A DNA stretch of 22,602 bases from Gammaproteobacteria bacterium (GTDB lineage: Bacteria > Pseudomonadota > Gammaproteobacteria > GCA-001735895). The notes beneath the pieces are model-generated. The model ran no database searches. It worked only from the letters and a program-made list of their open reading frames with translations, and was not told where the DNA came from. Shown here in pieces: positions 7,810 to 15,666 of this stretch. The stretch covers positions 1 to 22,602 of the forward strand of contig JANTFY010000011.1 of assembly GCA_024763185.1 (NCBI GenBank). The letters are read 5' to 3'. Both the position numbers and the translations under genes were made by a program. The stretch's first letter is position 1. Each line of letters opens with the position of its first letter.

Positions 7810-7838
7810 AATATATATGCACGGATCAGTAATGTAAA
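7810..7838 (-). promoter_or_regulatory. sigma-70-type promoter for candidate sRNA
   Basis: On the minus strand, TTTACA (7838-7833) and TATATT (7815-7810) are separated by exactly 17 nt. Each matches the sigma-70 consensus at 5 of 6 positions. The expected start point is near 7803. No minus-strand coding region lies directly downstream, which is why I infer a non-coding product. Confidence 0.6.
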
Positions 7839-7932
7839 TATCTTTTTTTCCCTGTCGAGGTAAAAATAGATCTGGATCAATTTCTGTTCAAATTAAGCAA
7901 TTTTCGCCGGCTGGCTGTTTTACAGATTTTTT

Positions 7933-8646
7933 TTAAAGCAGAATATCCACTAGCTGATGCAAGTTATTGATTTCGAGATCTGCCGGTTCAAACTGCGCTG
8001 GCCATTCGCTGCTTTCCCGGTTTACCCACACGGTTTTCATACCAGCATCGCGCGCCCCAACCACATCGTATTCGACATCATCGCCCACATACAGGCATTG
8101 CCCGGGCTGGATATTCATTTGTCTGCAAAAAGCATCGAATATGCGCCGGTCCGGTTTGCGTGCCATCACATCAGCGGCATTAATGAAGTAGTCAAAATAA
8201 TGATCGAGCAATGTCAACCCGGCACTGGCATTGCCGTTGCTGATGGAGCCCAGTCGGTAGCGCGTTTTTAGTTGATCCAGCACCGGGAAAACATCGTCAT
8301 AGTAAGTCACCTCATGGCGCAAGCGGTAGAACAGTTCAAAACCTTCCGTGACCAACGGCTCAACCGGGTAAGAAAATTCACGCGCCAAGGCTGCCAACAT
8401 ATCCCGGCGCATCAAGGACAGGTCAATGTGATAGCGCTCCTCTGATTTCATAAAAGCCCTGCGGTATTCGAACAGGTCCTGTTGCGTATAGGCCTCGGTG
8501 ACGCGCGGATAATTCAACTGCAACCAGTTATAGGTTTCCTGTTCGGCACGCTGGATGGTGGGCATGCAGGGCCACAGGGTATCGTCAAGATCAAAGGCAA
8601 TGACTGAAACGGAATCAAACAAGATGAGACTCGAATTTGGCAACAC
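7933..8646 (-). CDS. HAD-superfamily phosphatase (subfamily IA, YigB-like)
   Basis: 237 aa. All HAD motifs are present: FDLDDTLW (nucleophile Asp19, acid/base Asp21), SNGN (136-139), Lys164 in ARKPD, and GDDVEYD (188-194). A helical cap domain (about 30-115) lies between motifs I and II. The sequence most resembles YigB, a phosphatase that can dephosphorylate a flavin-pathway intermediate (5-amino-6-ribitylamino-uracil phosphate) in E. coli; this substrate is inferred from similarity only. The start is GTG at 8646, with no clear Shine-Dalgarno sequence; TTG codons at 8643 or further in are alternatives. It lies 62 bp beyond cheB on the same strand without an obvious terminator between them, so read-through from the che operon is possible. 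Confidence 0.8.
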   Translation of the reverse strand: MLPNSSLILFDSVSVIAFDLDDTLWPCMPTIQRAEQETYNWLQLNYPRVTEAYTQQDLFEYRRAFMKSEERYHIDLSLMRRDMLAALAREFSYPVEPLVTEGFELFYRLRHEVTYYDDVFPVLDQLKTRYRLGSISNGNASAGLTLLDHYFDYFINAADVMARKPDRRIFDAFCRQMNIQPGQCLYVGDDVEYDVVGARDAGMKTVWVNRESSEWPAQFEPADLEINNLHQLVDILL

Positions 8647-8708
8647 AGAACGCAGCAGGCCCTGTGCAGGAAATACGTTTTAGAGTTGATTAATTACTGT
8701 GCCTGACT

Positions 8709-9755
8709 TTAGCCACGTTTGGACACGTAGTAAAGAATTCTTTCGGCTATATTGTGCAACGGTAGTACCTCATCGGCATAACCACGTTTGACCGCTTCTC
8801 CCGGCATGCCCCACACCACGCTACTGGCTTCATCCTGGGCAATGGTGGGAGCACCGGCCTTTTGCATTGCACCCATGGCGTCGGCCCCGTCATCTCCCAT
8901 ACCGGTCAATAGAACGCACAGCGCATTGGCGCCCACATTTTTGGCCACTGAGTTGAACATCACCTCGACCGACGGTTTGTGCCGGTTAACCGGTTCGGTA
9001 TCCCGTAACTTACAGATAAAGCGCGCGCCATCACGCACCACCTCGAGGTGCCTGTCCCCTGGTGCCAGATAACCGTGACCGGGCAGAATCTGCTGGCCAT
9101 TTTCGGCCTGGGTAAAGGTCATTGCAGAATTGGCATTCAGGCGTTCGGAAAACGGTTTGCTGAATGCGGCCGGTATATGCTGCGTTATCACGATACCCGG
9201 TGTGGTGGGCGGTAACTGACACAGCACGTCCTTGAGTGCCTCGGTACCTCCGGTGGAAGCCCCCATGGCGATTATCATTTCACTGGTCTTAAAATGTTTT
9301 CTTGCCGCAATCTGGCTCAGGTCCCTGGCTTTAGGTGTCGGCAGGTTCGAGCCGCGCACCTGCGCGCGTGCGGCTGTTTTCACCTTGTTGATAATCTCCC
9401 TGGAATAGGCCTGAAGCTCTTCCTGAACGTTGACCTTGGGTTTTGACACAAAGTCAACCGCGCCCAACTCCAGGGCCTGCAGGGTGACCTCGGCACCGGC
9501 CTCGGTCAGGGTGGACACCATGACCACCGGCATGGGCCGCAAACGCATCAGGTTTCGCAGGAAGGTCACACCGTCCATTTTGGGCATTTCCACGTCCAGG
9601 GTCAGCACATCCGGATTAAGCTGTTTTATTTTCTCCCTCGCCACGTAAGGGTCCGGCGCGGTACCCACCACCTCTATCAGTGGATCTGAATTCAGAATTT
9701 GCGTCAATAATTGCCTGATGAGCGCGGAGTCATCGATTACCAGTACTTTTATCAC
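8709..9755 (-). CDS. cheB: chemotaxis response regulator / protein-glutamate methylesterase CheB
   Basis: 348 aa. It removes methyl groups from receptor glutamates and deamidates glutamines when phosphorylated by CheA. The receiver domain (about 1-108) has acidic residues in VIDDS and phosphoacceptor Asp54 in LTLDVEMP. The catalytic domain (about 155-345) has GASTGG (Ser167), TQHIP (His193) and TGMGDDGADAM (Asp289), matching the Ser-His-Asp triad of the Salmonella enzyme. There is no ATG start. GTG at 9755 is preferred because AAGGG lies 8 nt upstream; TTG at 9758 is the alternative. The Shine-Dalgarno sequence overlaps the cheD stop codon, suggesting coupled translation. This is the last che gene of the operon. 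Confidence 0.95.
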   Translation of the reverse strand: MIKVLVIDDSALIRQLLTQILNSDPLIEVVGTAPDPYVAREKIKQLNPDVLTLDVEMPKMDGVTFLRNLMRLRPMPVVMVSTLTEAGAEVTLQALELGAVDFVSKPKVNVQEELQAYSREIINKVKTAARAQVRGSNLPTPKARDLSQIAARKHFKTSEMIIAMGASTGGTEALKDVLCQLPPTTPGIVITQHIPAAFSKPFSERLNANSAMTFTQAENGQQILPGHGYLAPGDRHLEVVRDGARFICKLRDTEPVNRHKPSVEVMFNSVAKNVGANALCVLLTGMGDDGADAMGAMQKAGAPTIAQDEASSVVWGMPGEAVKRGYADEVLPLHNIAERILYYVSKRG

Positions 9756-9766
9756 CAATATATCCC

Positions 9767-10396
9767 TTAAAATAATTCAATCTCACCGGTGACAGCTTCC
9801 GGTTTTTCAATCTTATGCATGAATTCAGTTTCACGTTTAATGATTGTATCGTTATGTAAATCCTGGATTTTTTTCACCCGGACCCTTCCGGTTTTTGGGT
9901 AATACAGAACTTTGCGCGGGTTGATTCCGCCCACATCCTGAGCGCTCAACTTATACCCTTCCACCTCCAGGTAGTTTAGTACAAAGTGTATATTGCTGTT
10001 GCCGATATCACCCATGCCATTTAATACCCTGGAGCCACCAAAAACCTTGAACTCCAGATACTGTTTGCGCCCGCCGTATTTCAATACATCGTTGATCATG
10101 TGCTCCATGGCGAAGTTGCCATAACGTGTTGCATCGTCGGCCTTCAGTTTTTCCGACCAGGCTTCTCCCTTGTGCAGGGGCAGTAGAAAATGATTCATCG
10201 CGCCGATACCGTTTTTGTAATCCCTGACACAGGCCGACACACAGGAACCAAGCACTGTTGATATAATTTCGTCCTGCGTGGTGACGTAGTATTCACCGGG
10301 AAGAATCTTGGCCGAGATGGACTGGTGCTTGTGATCCCAGAATCGATTGATATCACTAAAACCGGGTAGCGTCCTGGGGAATTCCTGTTTTTTCAT
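9767..10396 (-). CDS. cheD: chemoreceptor glutamine deamidase CheD
   Basis: 209 aa from the ATG at 10396. CheD deamidates receptor glutamines. The catalytic residues are visible: Thr47 and Cys52 in STVLGSCVSAC and His69 in IGAMNHFLLP. Later family motifs include VFGGSRVLNGMGDIG and GGINPRKVLYYPKTGRV. The frame is open upstream to 10504, but that extension lies in cheR coding sequence and shows no family similarity. GTG one codon upstream is a possible start. The gap to cheR is 10 bp. The C-terminus ends EIELF after a flexible tail. That resembles the CheR-binding pentapeptide of chemoreceptors and is shared with two other proteins of this operon. Confidence 0.94.
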   Translation of the reverse strand: MKKQEFPRTLPGFSDINRFWDHKHQSISAKILPGEYYVTTQDEIISTVLGSCVSACVRDYKNGIGAMNHFLLPLHKGEAWSEKLKADDATRYGNFAMEHMINDVLKYGGRKQYLEFKVFGGSRVLNGMGDIGNSNIHFVLNYLEVEGYKLSAQDVGGINPRKVLYYPKTGRVRVKKIQDLHNDTIIKRETEFMHKIEKPEAVTGEIELF

Positions 10397-10406
10397 CACG
10401 CGCTGG

Positions 10407-11237
10407 CTAACCGGTTTTCTGGTAGATGGTTTTACCCAACAGCTTGAAGCGTTCCGTTGATTTGAACAGGGATTCGGAATGCCCCATGAACAAATGACCT
10501 TCATCGATCATCTGCTCGGCATAACGCTCTACCAGTTTGTTCTTGGTGGGTTTATCGAAATAGATCACCACGTTACGACAGAATATGCAATCCATCATGT
10601 CAGTGATCGGCCAGCGATGCAGTAAATTCAGTTGTTTAAATTCAATCAGGTCAACCAGTTCCTGATTGACTTTGACAAAACCGGCATTGCTACCTTTTCC
10701 TTTCTTAAAATATTTTTTCAGCAATGTTTTATCGATACCGTCAACGCGGCTGACTTCATAAACCGCGCTGGATGCCTTGTTCACCACGTTGGAATCCAGG
10801 TCAGTTGCCAGAATTTTTATATCCCAGCTTTTATAATCCGGTATGGCCTGGGCCAGGGTGATGGCAATGGAATAGGGTTCTTCACCGGTGGAACATCCGG
10901 CAGACCAGATGCGTATCTTGCGATTACCACGATTTTTCAGGACTGGGACTATGGTGTCTTTGAGAAATTCAAAATGGTGGTTTTCACGGAAAAAGGAAGT
11001 CAGGTTAGTGGTGACCGAATTAACCAGCTCGATAATTTCTCTATCGTGGTTTTTATTTAAGAAGCCCCGGTATTCGCTAAAATTCTTCAACCCCAGCTTG
11101 CGCACCCGGCGCGCTAATCGCGAGTAATACATGGTGTATTTATCTTCATCCGCAATAATGCCGGTATTTTCCGTGACCAGTTTTCGTAAATAATCAAAAT
11201 CCGCCCGGGTAAATTCAAACTCTCTTTCGTGATCCAT
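10407..11237 (-). CDS. cheR: chemoreceptor methyltransferase CheR
   Basis: 276 aa. It transfers methyl groups from S-adenosylmethionine to receptor glutamates. An N-terminal helical domain (about 1-75) precedes TNLTSFFRE (78-86). The SAM-binding motif is WSAGCSTGEEPYSIA (111-125), with ATDLD at 145-149. The C-terminal motifs are CRNVVIYFD (220-228) and GHLFMGHSES (247-256). The start is ATG at 11237, which shares one base with the stop of the upstream gene (TGATG). A TTG one codon upstream is less likely. Its neighbours cheD and cheB and the WEEF-tailed receptor indicate a tethered methyltransferase like Pseudomonas CheR2. Confidence 0.95.
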   Translation of the reverse strand: MDHEREFEFTRADFDYLRKLVTENTGIIADEDKYTMYYSRLARRVRKLGLKNFSEYRGFLNKNHDREIIELVNSVTTNLTSFFRENHHFEFLKDTIVPVLKNRGNRKIRIWSAGCSTGEEPYSIAITLAQAIPDYKSWDIKILATDLDSNVVNKASSAVYEVSRVDGIDKTLLKKYFKKGKGSNAGFVKVNQELVDLIEFKQLNLLHRWPITDMMDCIFCRNVVIYFDKPTKNKLVERYAEQMIDEGHLFMGHSESLFKSTERFKLLGKTIYQKTG

Positions 11238-11803
11238 CAAAAAAACTCTATATCATCTTCCAGGTCTTGTTTATGCGCCTCGTTATATTGACGAATGGCA
11301 TCGCGCACATTTCCACCCTGCATGACGCTATCAAACATTTCATGTTCTTCACGCATGCTGTATTTCGATTTTATTTTTGCCTGTAACGCCTGCCATTCTG
11401 CCGGGTTGTAAATTCGACGGGTGTCAGCAACCAGATCACTCAGGCCCTCGATGCTGCTGGACACGTGCGACAGGCGCTGGGTCAACTTATCGTAAAACTG
11501 AAAGGCAATGATCGCTCCCTGCATTTCCTCTGTCACCTTGTCGGTATTGACTTTAATCGATTGCCGAAGGGTGCGGGTCGCATCGTCATCCGGTAGCTTA
11601 TCCACCGCCTGGGCTATCTCGTTTTCATAACGCATCATGGTGGTAAAGGCGTTGGTCAGGTGATCAACGGAATCATCACTGTCACGCATGGCAATTTCTA
11701 TCTGCGCCACGGTTAAAAACAGCATGCGTACCGTTTCCCTCACCTGGCTCCAGTCCAGGTCGGGTTGGCCCGCCGAGGAAGGCCTGTTATGATTATCGCT
11801 CAT
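11237..11803 (-). CDS. CheZ-like chemotaxis protein with DxxxQ motif (putative phosphatase)
   Basis: 188 aa, mostly long helices with a disordered start (1-15). Residues 95-114 contain MQGAIIAFQFYDKLTQRLSH. Here Asp105 and Gln109 have the same four-residue spacing as the catalytic Asp143 and Gln147 of E. coli CheZ (QDLTGQ), inside a similar helix rich in aromatic and polar residues. The position between a STAS protein and cheR supports a chemosensory role, but overall similarity to CheZ is weak and some receptor-like coiled coils carry comparable motifs. If it is a CheZ homologue, it would dephosphorylate a CheY made elsewhere. The C-terminus is acidic and ends DIEFF, like a receptor pentapeptide. 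AGGGAG precedes the ATG; the stop overlaps the cheR start. Confidence 0.5.
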   Translation of the reverse strand: MSDNHNRPSSAGQPDLDWSQVRETVRMLFLTVAQIEIAMRDSDDSVDHLTNAFTTMMRYENEIAQAVDKLPDDDATRTLRQSIKVNTDKVTEEMQGAIIAFQFYDKLTQRLSHVSSSIEGLSDLVADTRRIYNPAEWQALQAKIKSKYSMREEHEMFDSVMQGGNVRDAIRQYNEAHKQDLEDDIEFF

Positions 11804-11830
11804 GTCTGCTCCCTGGCTTCAACGCTGCGC

Positions 11831-12514
11831 TTAGAAAAAGCCATAAGCGGATTCTTCCTGTACGGAATTGTCAGCCACGGCTTCATCATCAAAAAAACCA
11901 AAGGCACTGTCGTCATCTTTGACCTGAAAAAGCTCCGGTAAACCGGCCAGTCGTGCGGCCTCGTTGATCATGGCGTTGCTGTTGACCCAGTGAATGAACT
12001 GCGAGGTTTTTTTCAGGGTTTTATCCAGGCTGAACAGCAGTTGCAGACCGGCACTGTCGATTTTCTGTAATTGGTTGGCGTCCAGTCTGATATCAAAGCC
12101 TTGGTGCAGCCGCTCGCTAATCAGGGATTTGCAGTTGGCCACTGAACGAATGGTAAGATCAGTACCCAGGTCGATAATACCCGAGGCCTCATCACTCTGT
12201 GCTGTGGGAGCTGAACTCGGTGAAAAGTCGTCATCAAAGAAGCCATAAGCTTCTGAAACCTGCTCTGTTTCTGAAGCCTTCTGTTCTTTCTGTGTTGTGA
12301 TTAAGGCTTCAGGCGTTTCTTCACTGGCGTCTTCATCATCAGTAAAAAAACCATATCCCAGATTTTGTGTCCCGCTAACAGTCGTCTCCACTTCGGATTC
12401 GATGAGTTCTTCCGGCGTCTCTTCTACACCCTGCTGAGGTTCTTCACTGCCTTCATCAAGCCAGGCCAGGGGGTCGTAATCGAGCACATTTTTGCTTACC
12501 TTTTTGTTGACCAT
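11831..12514 (-). CDS. STAS-domain protein with repeated aromatic-GFF motifs
   Basis: 227 aa. A STAS domain (about 113-197) resembles lipid-/anti-anti-sigma-type domains. KIDSAGLQLLFSL places Ser154 in the DSxG segment that carries the phosphorylated serine in SpoIIAA/RsbV. The flanks are acidic and probably disordered. They contain four copies of an aromatic-GFF motif: YGFFTDDED (54-62), YGFFDDDF (90-97), FGFFDDE (205-211) and YGFF at the very C-terminus (224-227). A further acidic-aromatic segment, YDPLAWLDEG, lies at 13-22. STAS proteins occur in some F7-like chemosensory clusters, but their role is poorly known to me. The start overlaps the cheW stop by one base. No kinase or sigma-factor partner is encoded in the window. 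Confidence 0.8.
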   Translation of the reverse strand: MVNKKVSKNVLDYDPLAWLDEGSEEPQQGVEETPEELIESEVETTVSGTQNLGYGFFTDDEDASEETPEALITTQKEQKASETEQVSEAYGFFDDDFSPSSAPTAQSDEASGIIDLGTDLTIRSVANCKSLISERLHQGFDIRLDANQLQKIDSAGLQLLFSLDKTLKKTSQFIHWVNSNAMINEAARLAGLPELFQVKDDDSAFGFFDDEAVADNSVQEESAYGFF

Positions 12515-13014
12515 TATCCTTCTGCCAGCGATGTTTCTGCCGCCTCCAGCTCCTCTTTATCAATCAGCTGGTCCGAATCGACCAGCATAATCATGCCATC
12601 ATCACGACTCACCATACCCAGCACATAATCCGTTTTAATTTTTGAACCCATGCTGGGAGCCTGCTTGATCTCGCTTTGTCTGACCGACAGCACATCGGAA
12701 ACCGTATCCACCACAACACCCATCAGGCTGTTATCACTGTCCGTGGCTAACACGATAATCACCGTGGTGGGTTGATACTCAACGCTGTCGATTGCAAAGC
12801 GGATACGCAAGTCGATAACCGGTAAAATCTGGCCACGAAAATCGAGAACACCTTTAAAGTATGACGGTACGTCGTGCATTTCGCGCAGGGTTTCCCACCC
12901 CCTGATCTCCTGAACCTTGAGAATATCAACTCCATATTGCTCCTCTCCCAGGGTGAAAGTCAGGTATTCCTGGTGTGGATCTGAAAGCGCGTTTTGCGTT
13001 GAATCATGACTCAT
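12514..13014 (-). CDS. cheW: chemotaxis adaptor CheW (second copy)
   Basis: 166 aa. It links receptors to CheA through its two SH3-like subdomains. Diagnostic segments are YLTFTLGEEQYGVDILKVQE (17-36), VPSYFKGVLDFRGQILPVID (49-68), and MGVVVDTVSDVL. The C-terminal part reads VLGMVSRDDGMIMLVDSDQL. AGGAAGGG lies just upstream of the ATG. The gap after the upstream receptor gene is 15 bp, and the stop shares a base with the STAS gene start. It is clearly diverged from the CheW encoded at 18438-18968 (different N- and C-termini). The two receptors may therefore each have a preferred adaptor, although that is only an inference from gene pairing. Confidence 0.95.
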   Translation of the reverse strand: MSHDSTQNALSDPHQEYLTFTLGEEQYGVDILKVQEIRGWETLREMHDVPSYFKGVLDFRGQILPVIDLRIRFAIDSVEYQPTTVIIVLATDSDNSLMGVVVDTVSDVLSVRQSEIKQAPSMGSKIKTDYVLGMVSRDDGMIMLVDSDQLIDKEELEAAETSLAEG

Positions 13015-13029
13015 ACAACCCTTCCTGCT

Positions 13030-15597
13030 TTAAATTTTCTTTTCCACATTGGTTAAACATTGCACCACGGTATCGGAACATTTTTCGACGTGTTTAAAAA
13101 GGTTTTCAGCTTCCACCTTGTTACCATTGTTGTATTGGTGAATGACTTCTCCGATATAACCGTGCATCTGTTCATGAACCTCTTCCATTTGCTGCATATC
13201 GGGCAGATCACCGTAGAGTCTCAAACCGTCAGAATAGAGCCATTTGCCCAGATCGCACTCCTTATGTGAAACCGCATGCGCCGACGTGAGTTTCTCTGAG
13301 CCATCCAGAAAATGTTTGAGCCTGGTTTTCCAGGCGGCATGCTTATTACGGGCCAGAGTAAAATCCAGTGCTGATCCCTGCTCTTTCTTGCCTTCAACCT
13401 CCTGGGTATTAAAAAACTGCATCTGCTGATTCATGATCTGGGCCTGTTCCGACATATTGGTACTGGCTGCTGAAGCCTGCTCTGCCAGGGCTGCATTCTG
13501 CTGGGTCAGATCATCCATGCTGGTGATCGCGGTACTGACCTGGTCAACGCCGGTAGCCTGCTCGGAACTGGCCGCCGCTATTTCAGCGACAATGTCTTTC
13601 ACCTTTTTAACGCCGGTGACGATTTCTTCCAGCTTGGCGCCGGATTCATTAACCAGATCAGAGCCTGCCCGAACCTTCTTCACCGAATCATTGATCAGGT
13701 CCTTGATTTCCTTGGCCGCCGTGGCACTGCGTTGAGCCAGGTTACGAACCTCGGTAGCAACCACCGCAAATCCGCGGCCCTGCTCACCGGCCCGCGCCGC
13801 TTCCACGCTGGCATTCAAGGCCAGCAGGTTGGTCTGGAACGCAATCTCATCGATGACACTAATGATCTCGGCAATCTTGGCGCTGGACTGGTTGATTTCG
13901 GTCATCGCATGCACGGCCTGCTCAACCACCTTGCCGCCTTCATCAGCCGTGCTGCCCGCATCCGTTGCCAGGGTGCTGGCATGCGCGGCGTTATCCGCAT
14001 TCTGCTTAACCGTCGAGGTGATTTCCTCCATGCTGGAGGCGACCTGTTCCAGTGCGGCCGCTTGCTGTTCGGTTCGTGATGACAGGTTGTGGTTGCCGGA
14101 GGCTATTTCATTGGAGGTGCTGTCAATCTGGCCGGAACTGTCGCGAACATCTGCCACAATGGTTTTGAGCTGGCTGATCGTGTTATTGACATTGTTTTTA
14201 ACCTCACCAAAAACACCATCGTAAGCCCGGTCAATGGTATTGGTCAGGTCACCCTGGCTGAGCGTACCCATCACGTTGTTGACATCGGTGAAGGTTGCAT
14301 CCAGCACATCCAGCATGCCATTGAGGTTTTCAGCCAGTTGCCTGAAGAAACCGTGCTTGTTGTTGACCTCGAGGCGGGTGGACAGGTTTCCGGACTGGGC
14401 ATCGATGACCAGTTCGGTCACTTCCTGCTCAATGGCGACTTCTGCCGTTCGGTCTTCCCATTCCGCCACCGAACCCAGGCGCCGCCCCTCTTCATCAATT
14501 ACCGGATTAGCGGTTACGCGCATTGAGCGTCCGCCGATCTTCAGGTCAGCGGTATAGGTTGTTGTCAGCTTTTCCAGCATCCCGCGTTGATGCGCCGGGT
14601 TTTTATGGAAGATATCGATATTACTGCCGAGTAAATCATCCGCATTAAAATGCGGTAAATCTTTCTGAAAGTCCGGCTCTGCAGCCTTGAACATTTTTTG
14701 TATCGTGTCGTTGATATAAATGATGTTTAAATCGGCATCCGCAACCATCACATTGCCACTGACATTATCCAGCGCGGTTTTTATGCGGTTACTGTTAACC
14801 GCCTGCTCGCGTGCATCCATAACATCAAAACCCAGTCGCACCTGTGTGGAAAATACGCTGCGCATGATGTCACCAAGGTCATCCGGGCGGGAGATATCGG
14901 TCCAGTTAAAATAGTTTCCATCCGAAATCGCCAGCAGTTGTTGTTCCAGGTAACGCATGGGTTTGCTGTTGTTTCGGGTATTTAGTATTCCCGCTACCAG
15001 CGTCACCAGACTGGCCACAATTAATGCTGTGCTAACGGCTGAAGTGGACACATTGTTCATCAGCATGATCGCCAGCGACAGCATGAAAAACGCAACCGCC
15101 ATCACACTGCTGTACAACCAGGTTGTGGTTTTTATGCTTTTAAACTTATGCCAAATTTGCTGCATGCCGGTTTTATCAAGGGAGGTATTTCCGGCACTGA
15201 CCTCTTTATACAACTTTTCAGCCGCCGCTATGGTGGCATCATCCGGCCGGGTTCTGACCGACATGTATTCAACTACTTTGCCATTTTTGGTAATAGGGGA
15301 CACATTGGCATTCACCCAGTAATAGTCTCCATTTTTGGCACGGTTCTTTACCGGTGCAGTCCAAGGCAGGCCTGCTTTGAGGTCTCTCCATAACCATTCA
15401 AAAGCTTCCGGCGGCATATCCGGGTGGCGAACCATGTTATGGTTTTTACCGATTAATTCTGACTCGGTAAAACCACTGATTTCCCTGAAGTCCTGGTTGA
15501 CATAGGTAATCCTGCCCTTTAAATCCGTTTTGGATACCAGTATGGAGCCTTCTCGCATCTTGACTTCATTCTGGGTTACTGGCTCGTTGATTTTCAT
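13030..15597 (-). CDS. methyl-accepting chemotaxis protein: Aer-like PAS, membrane hairpin, PAS, signalling domain, CZB
   Basis: 855 aa. The N-terminal PAS (about 12-118) is strikingly Aer-like: MVRHPDMPPEAF with Arg57, His58 and Asp60, and Trp79 in GLPWT. These fall at the same positions as in E. coli Aer, so FAD binding and redox/aerotaxis sensing are likely. Two membrane segments (about 160-180 and 188-206) make a hairpin without a periplasmic domain. A second PAS (about 271-384), HAMP-like helices (about 390-480) and the signalling domain follow, with the hairpin tip IDEIAFQTNLLALNASVEAA at 582-601. The C-terminal CZB domain has the zinc set His753, Cys781 (ECDLGKW), His808 and His812. 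It lacks a WxxF tail. GGAG precedes the ATG. Confidence 0.93.
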   Translation of the reverse strand: MKINEPVTQNEVKMREGSILVSKTDLKGRITYVNQDFREISGFTESELIGKNHNMVRHPDMPPEAFEWLWRDLKAGLPWTAPVKNRAKNGDYYWVNANVSPITKNGKVVEYMSVRTRPDDATIAAAEKLYKEVSAGNTSLDKTGMQQIWHKFKSIKTTTWLYSSVMAVAFFMLSLAIMLMNNVSTSAVSTALIVASLVTLVAGILNTRNNSKPMRYLEQQLLAISDGNYFNWTDISRPDDLGDIMRSVFSTQVRLGFDVMDAREQAVNSNRIKTALDNVSGNVMVADADLNIIYINDTIQKMFKAAEPDFQKDLPHFNADDLLGSNIDIFHKNPAHQRGMLEKLTTTYTADLKIGGRSMRVTANPVIDEEGRRLGSVAEWEDRTAEVAIEQEVTELVIDAQSGNLSTRLEVNNKHGFFRQLAENLNGMLDVLDATFTDVNNVMGTLSQGDLTNTIDRAYDGVFGEVKNNVNNTISQLKTIVADVRDSSGQIDSTSNEIASGNHNLSSRTEQQAAALEQVASSMEEITSTVKQNADNAAHASTLATDAGSTADEGGKVVEQAVHAMTEINQSSAKIAEIISVIDEIAFQTNLLALNASVEAARAGEQGRGFAVVATEVRNLAQRSATAAKEIKDLINDSVKKVRAGSDLVNESGAKLEEIVTGVKKVKDIVAEIAAASSEQATGVDQVSTAITSMDDLTQQNAALAEQASAASTNMSEQAQIMNQQMQFFNTQEVEGKKEQGSALDFTLARNKHAAWKTRLKHFLDGSEKLTSAHAVSHKECDLGKWLYSDGLRLYGDLPDMQQMEEVHEQMHGYIGEVIHQYNNGNKVEAENLFKHVEKCSDTVVQCLTNVEKKI

Positions 15598-15666
15598 GGT
15601 TATACTCCAGCGATCGAGTTCTTTACGTGTTTTTGCATGTTATATATCTGTTTAAGTGTTTAATTC

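Noticed and set aside
7725..7810. Known RNA families (4.5S SRP RNA, c-di-GMP riboswitch) in the tesA/HAD gap
   Set aside because: The conserved SRP GGAAG/GCAG core and the GEMM motifs are absent on both strands.
7910..7932. Plus-strand CTGT-TTT-ACAG followed by T8 as a tesA terminator
   Set aside because: The stem is only four A/T-rich pairs and lies about 190 bp from the tesA stop.
10397..10504. Upstream extension of the cheD frame to an ATG at 10504
   Set aside because: It overlaps the conserved C-terminus of cheR in another frame; CheD similarity begins after the ATG at 10396.
11238..11240. TTG start of cheR one codon before the ATG
   Set aside because: The ATG at 11237 forms a standard TGATG overlap with the upstream stop and fits the family start.
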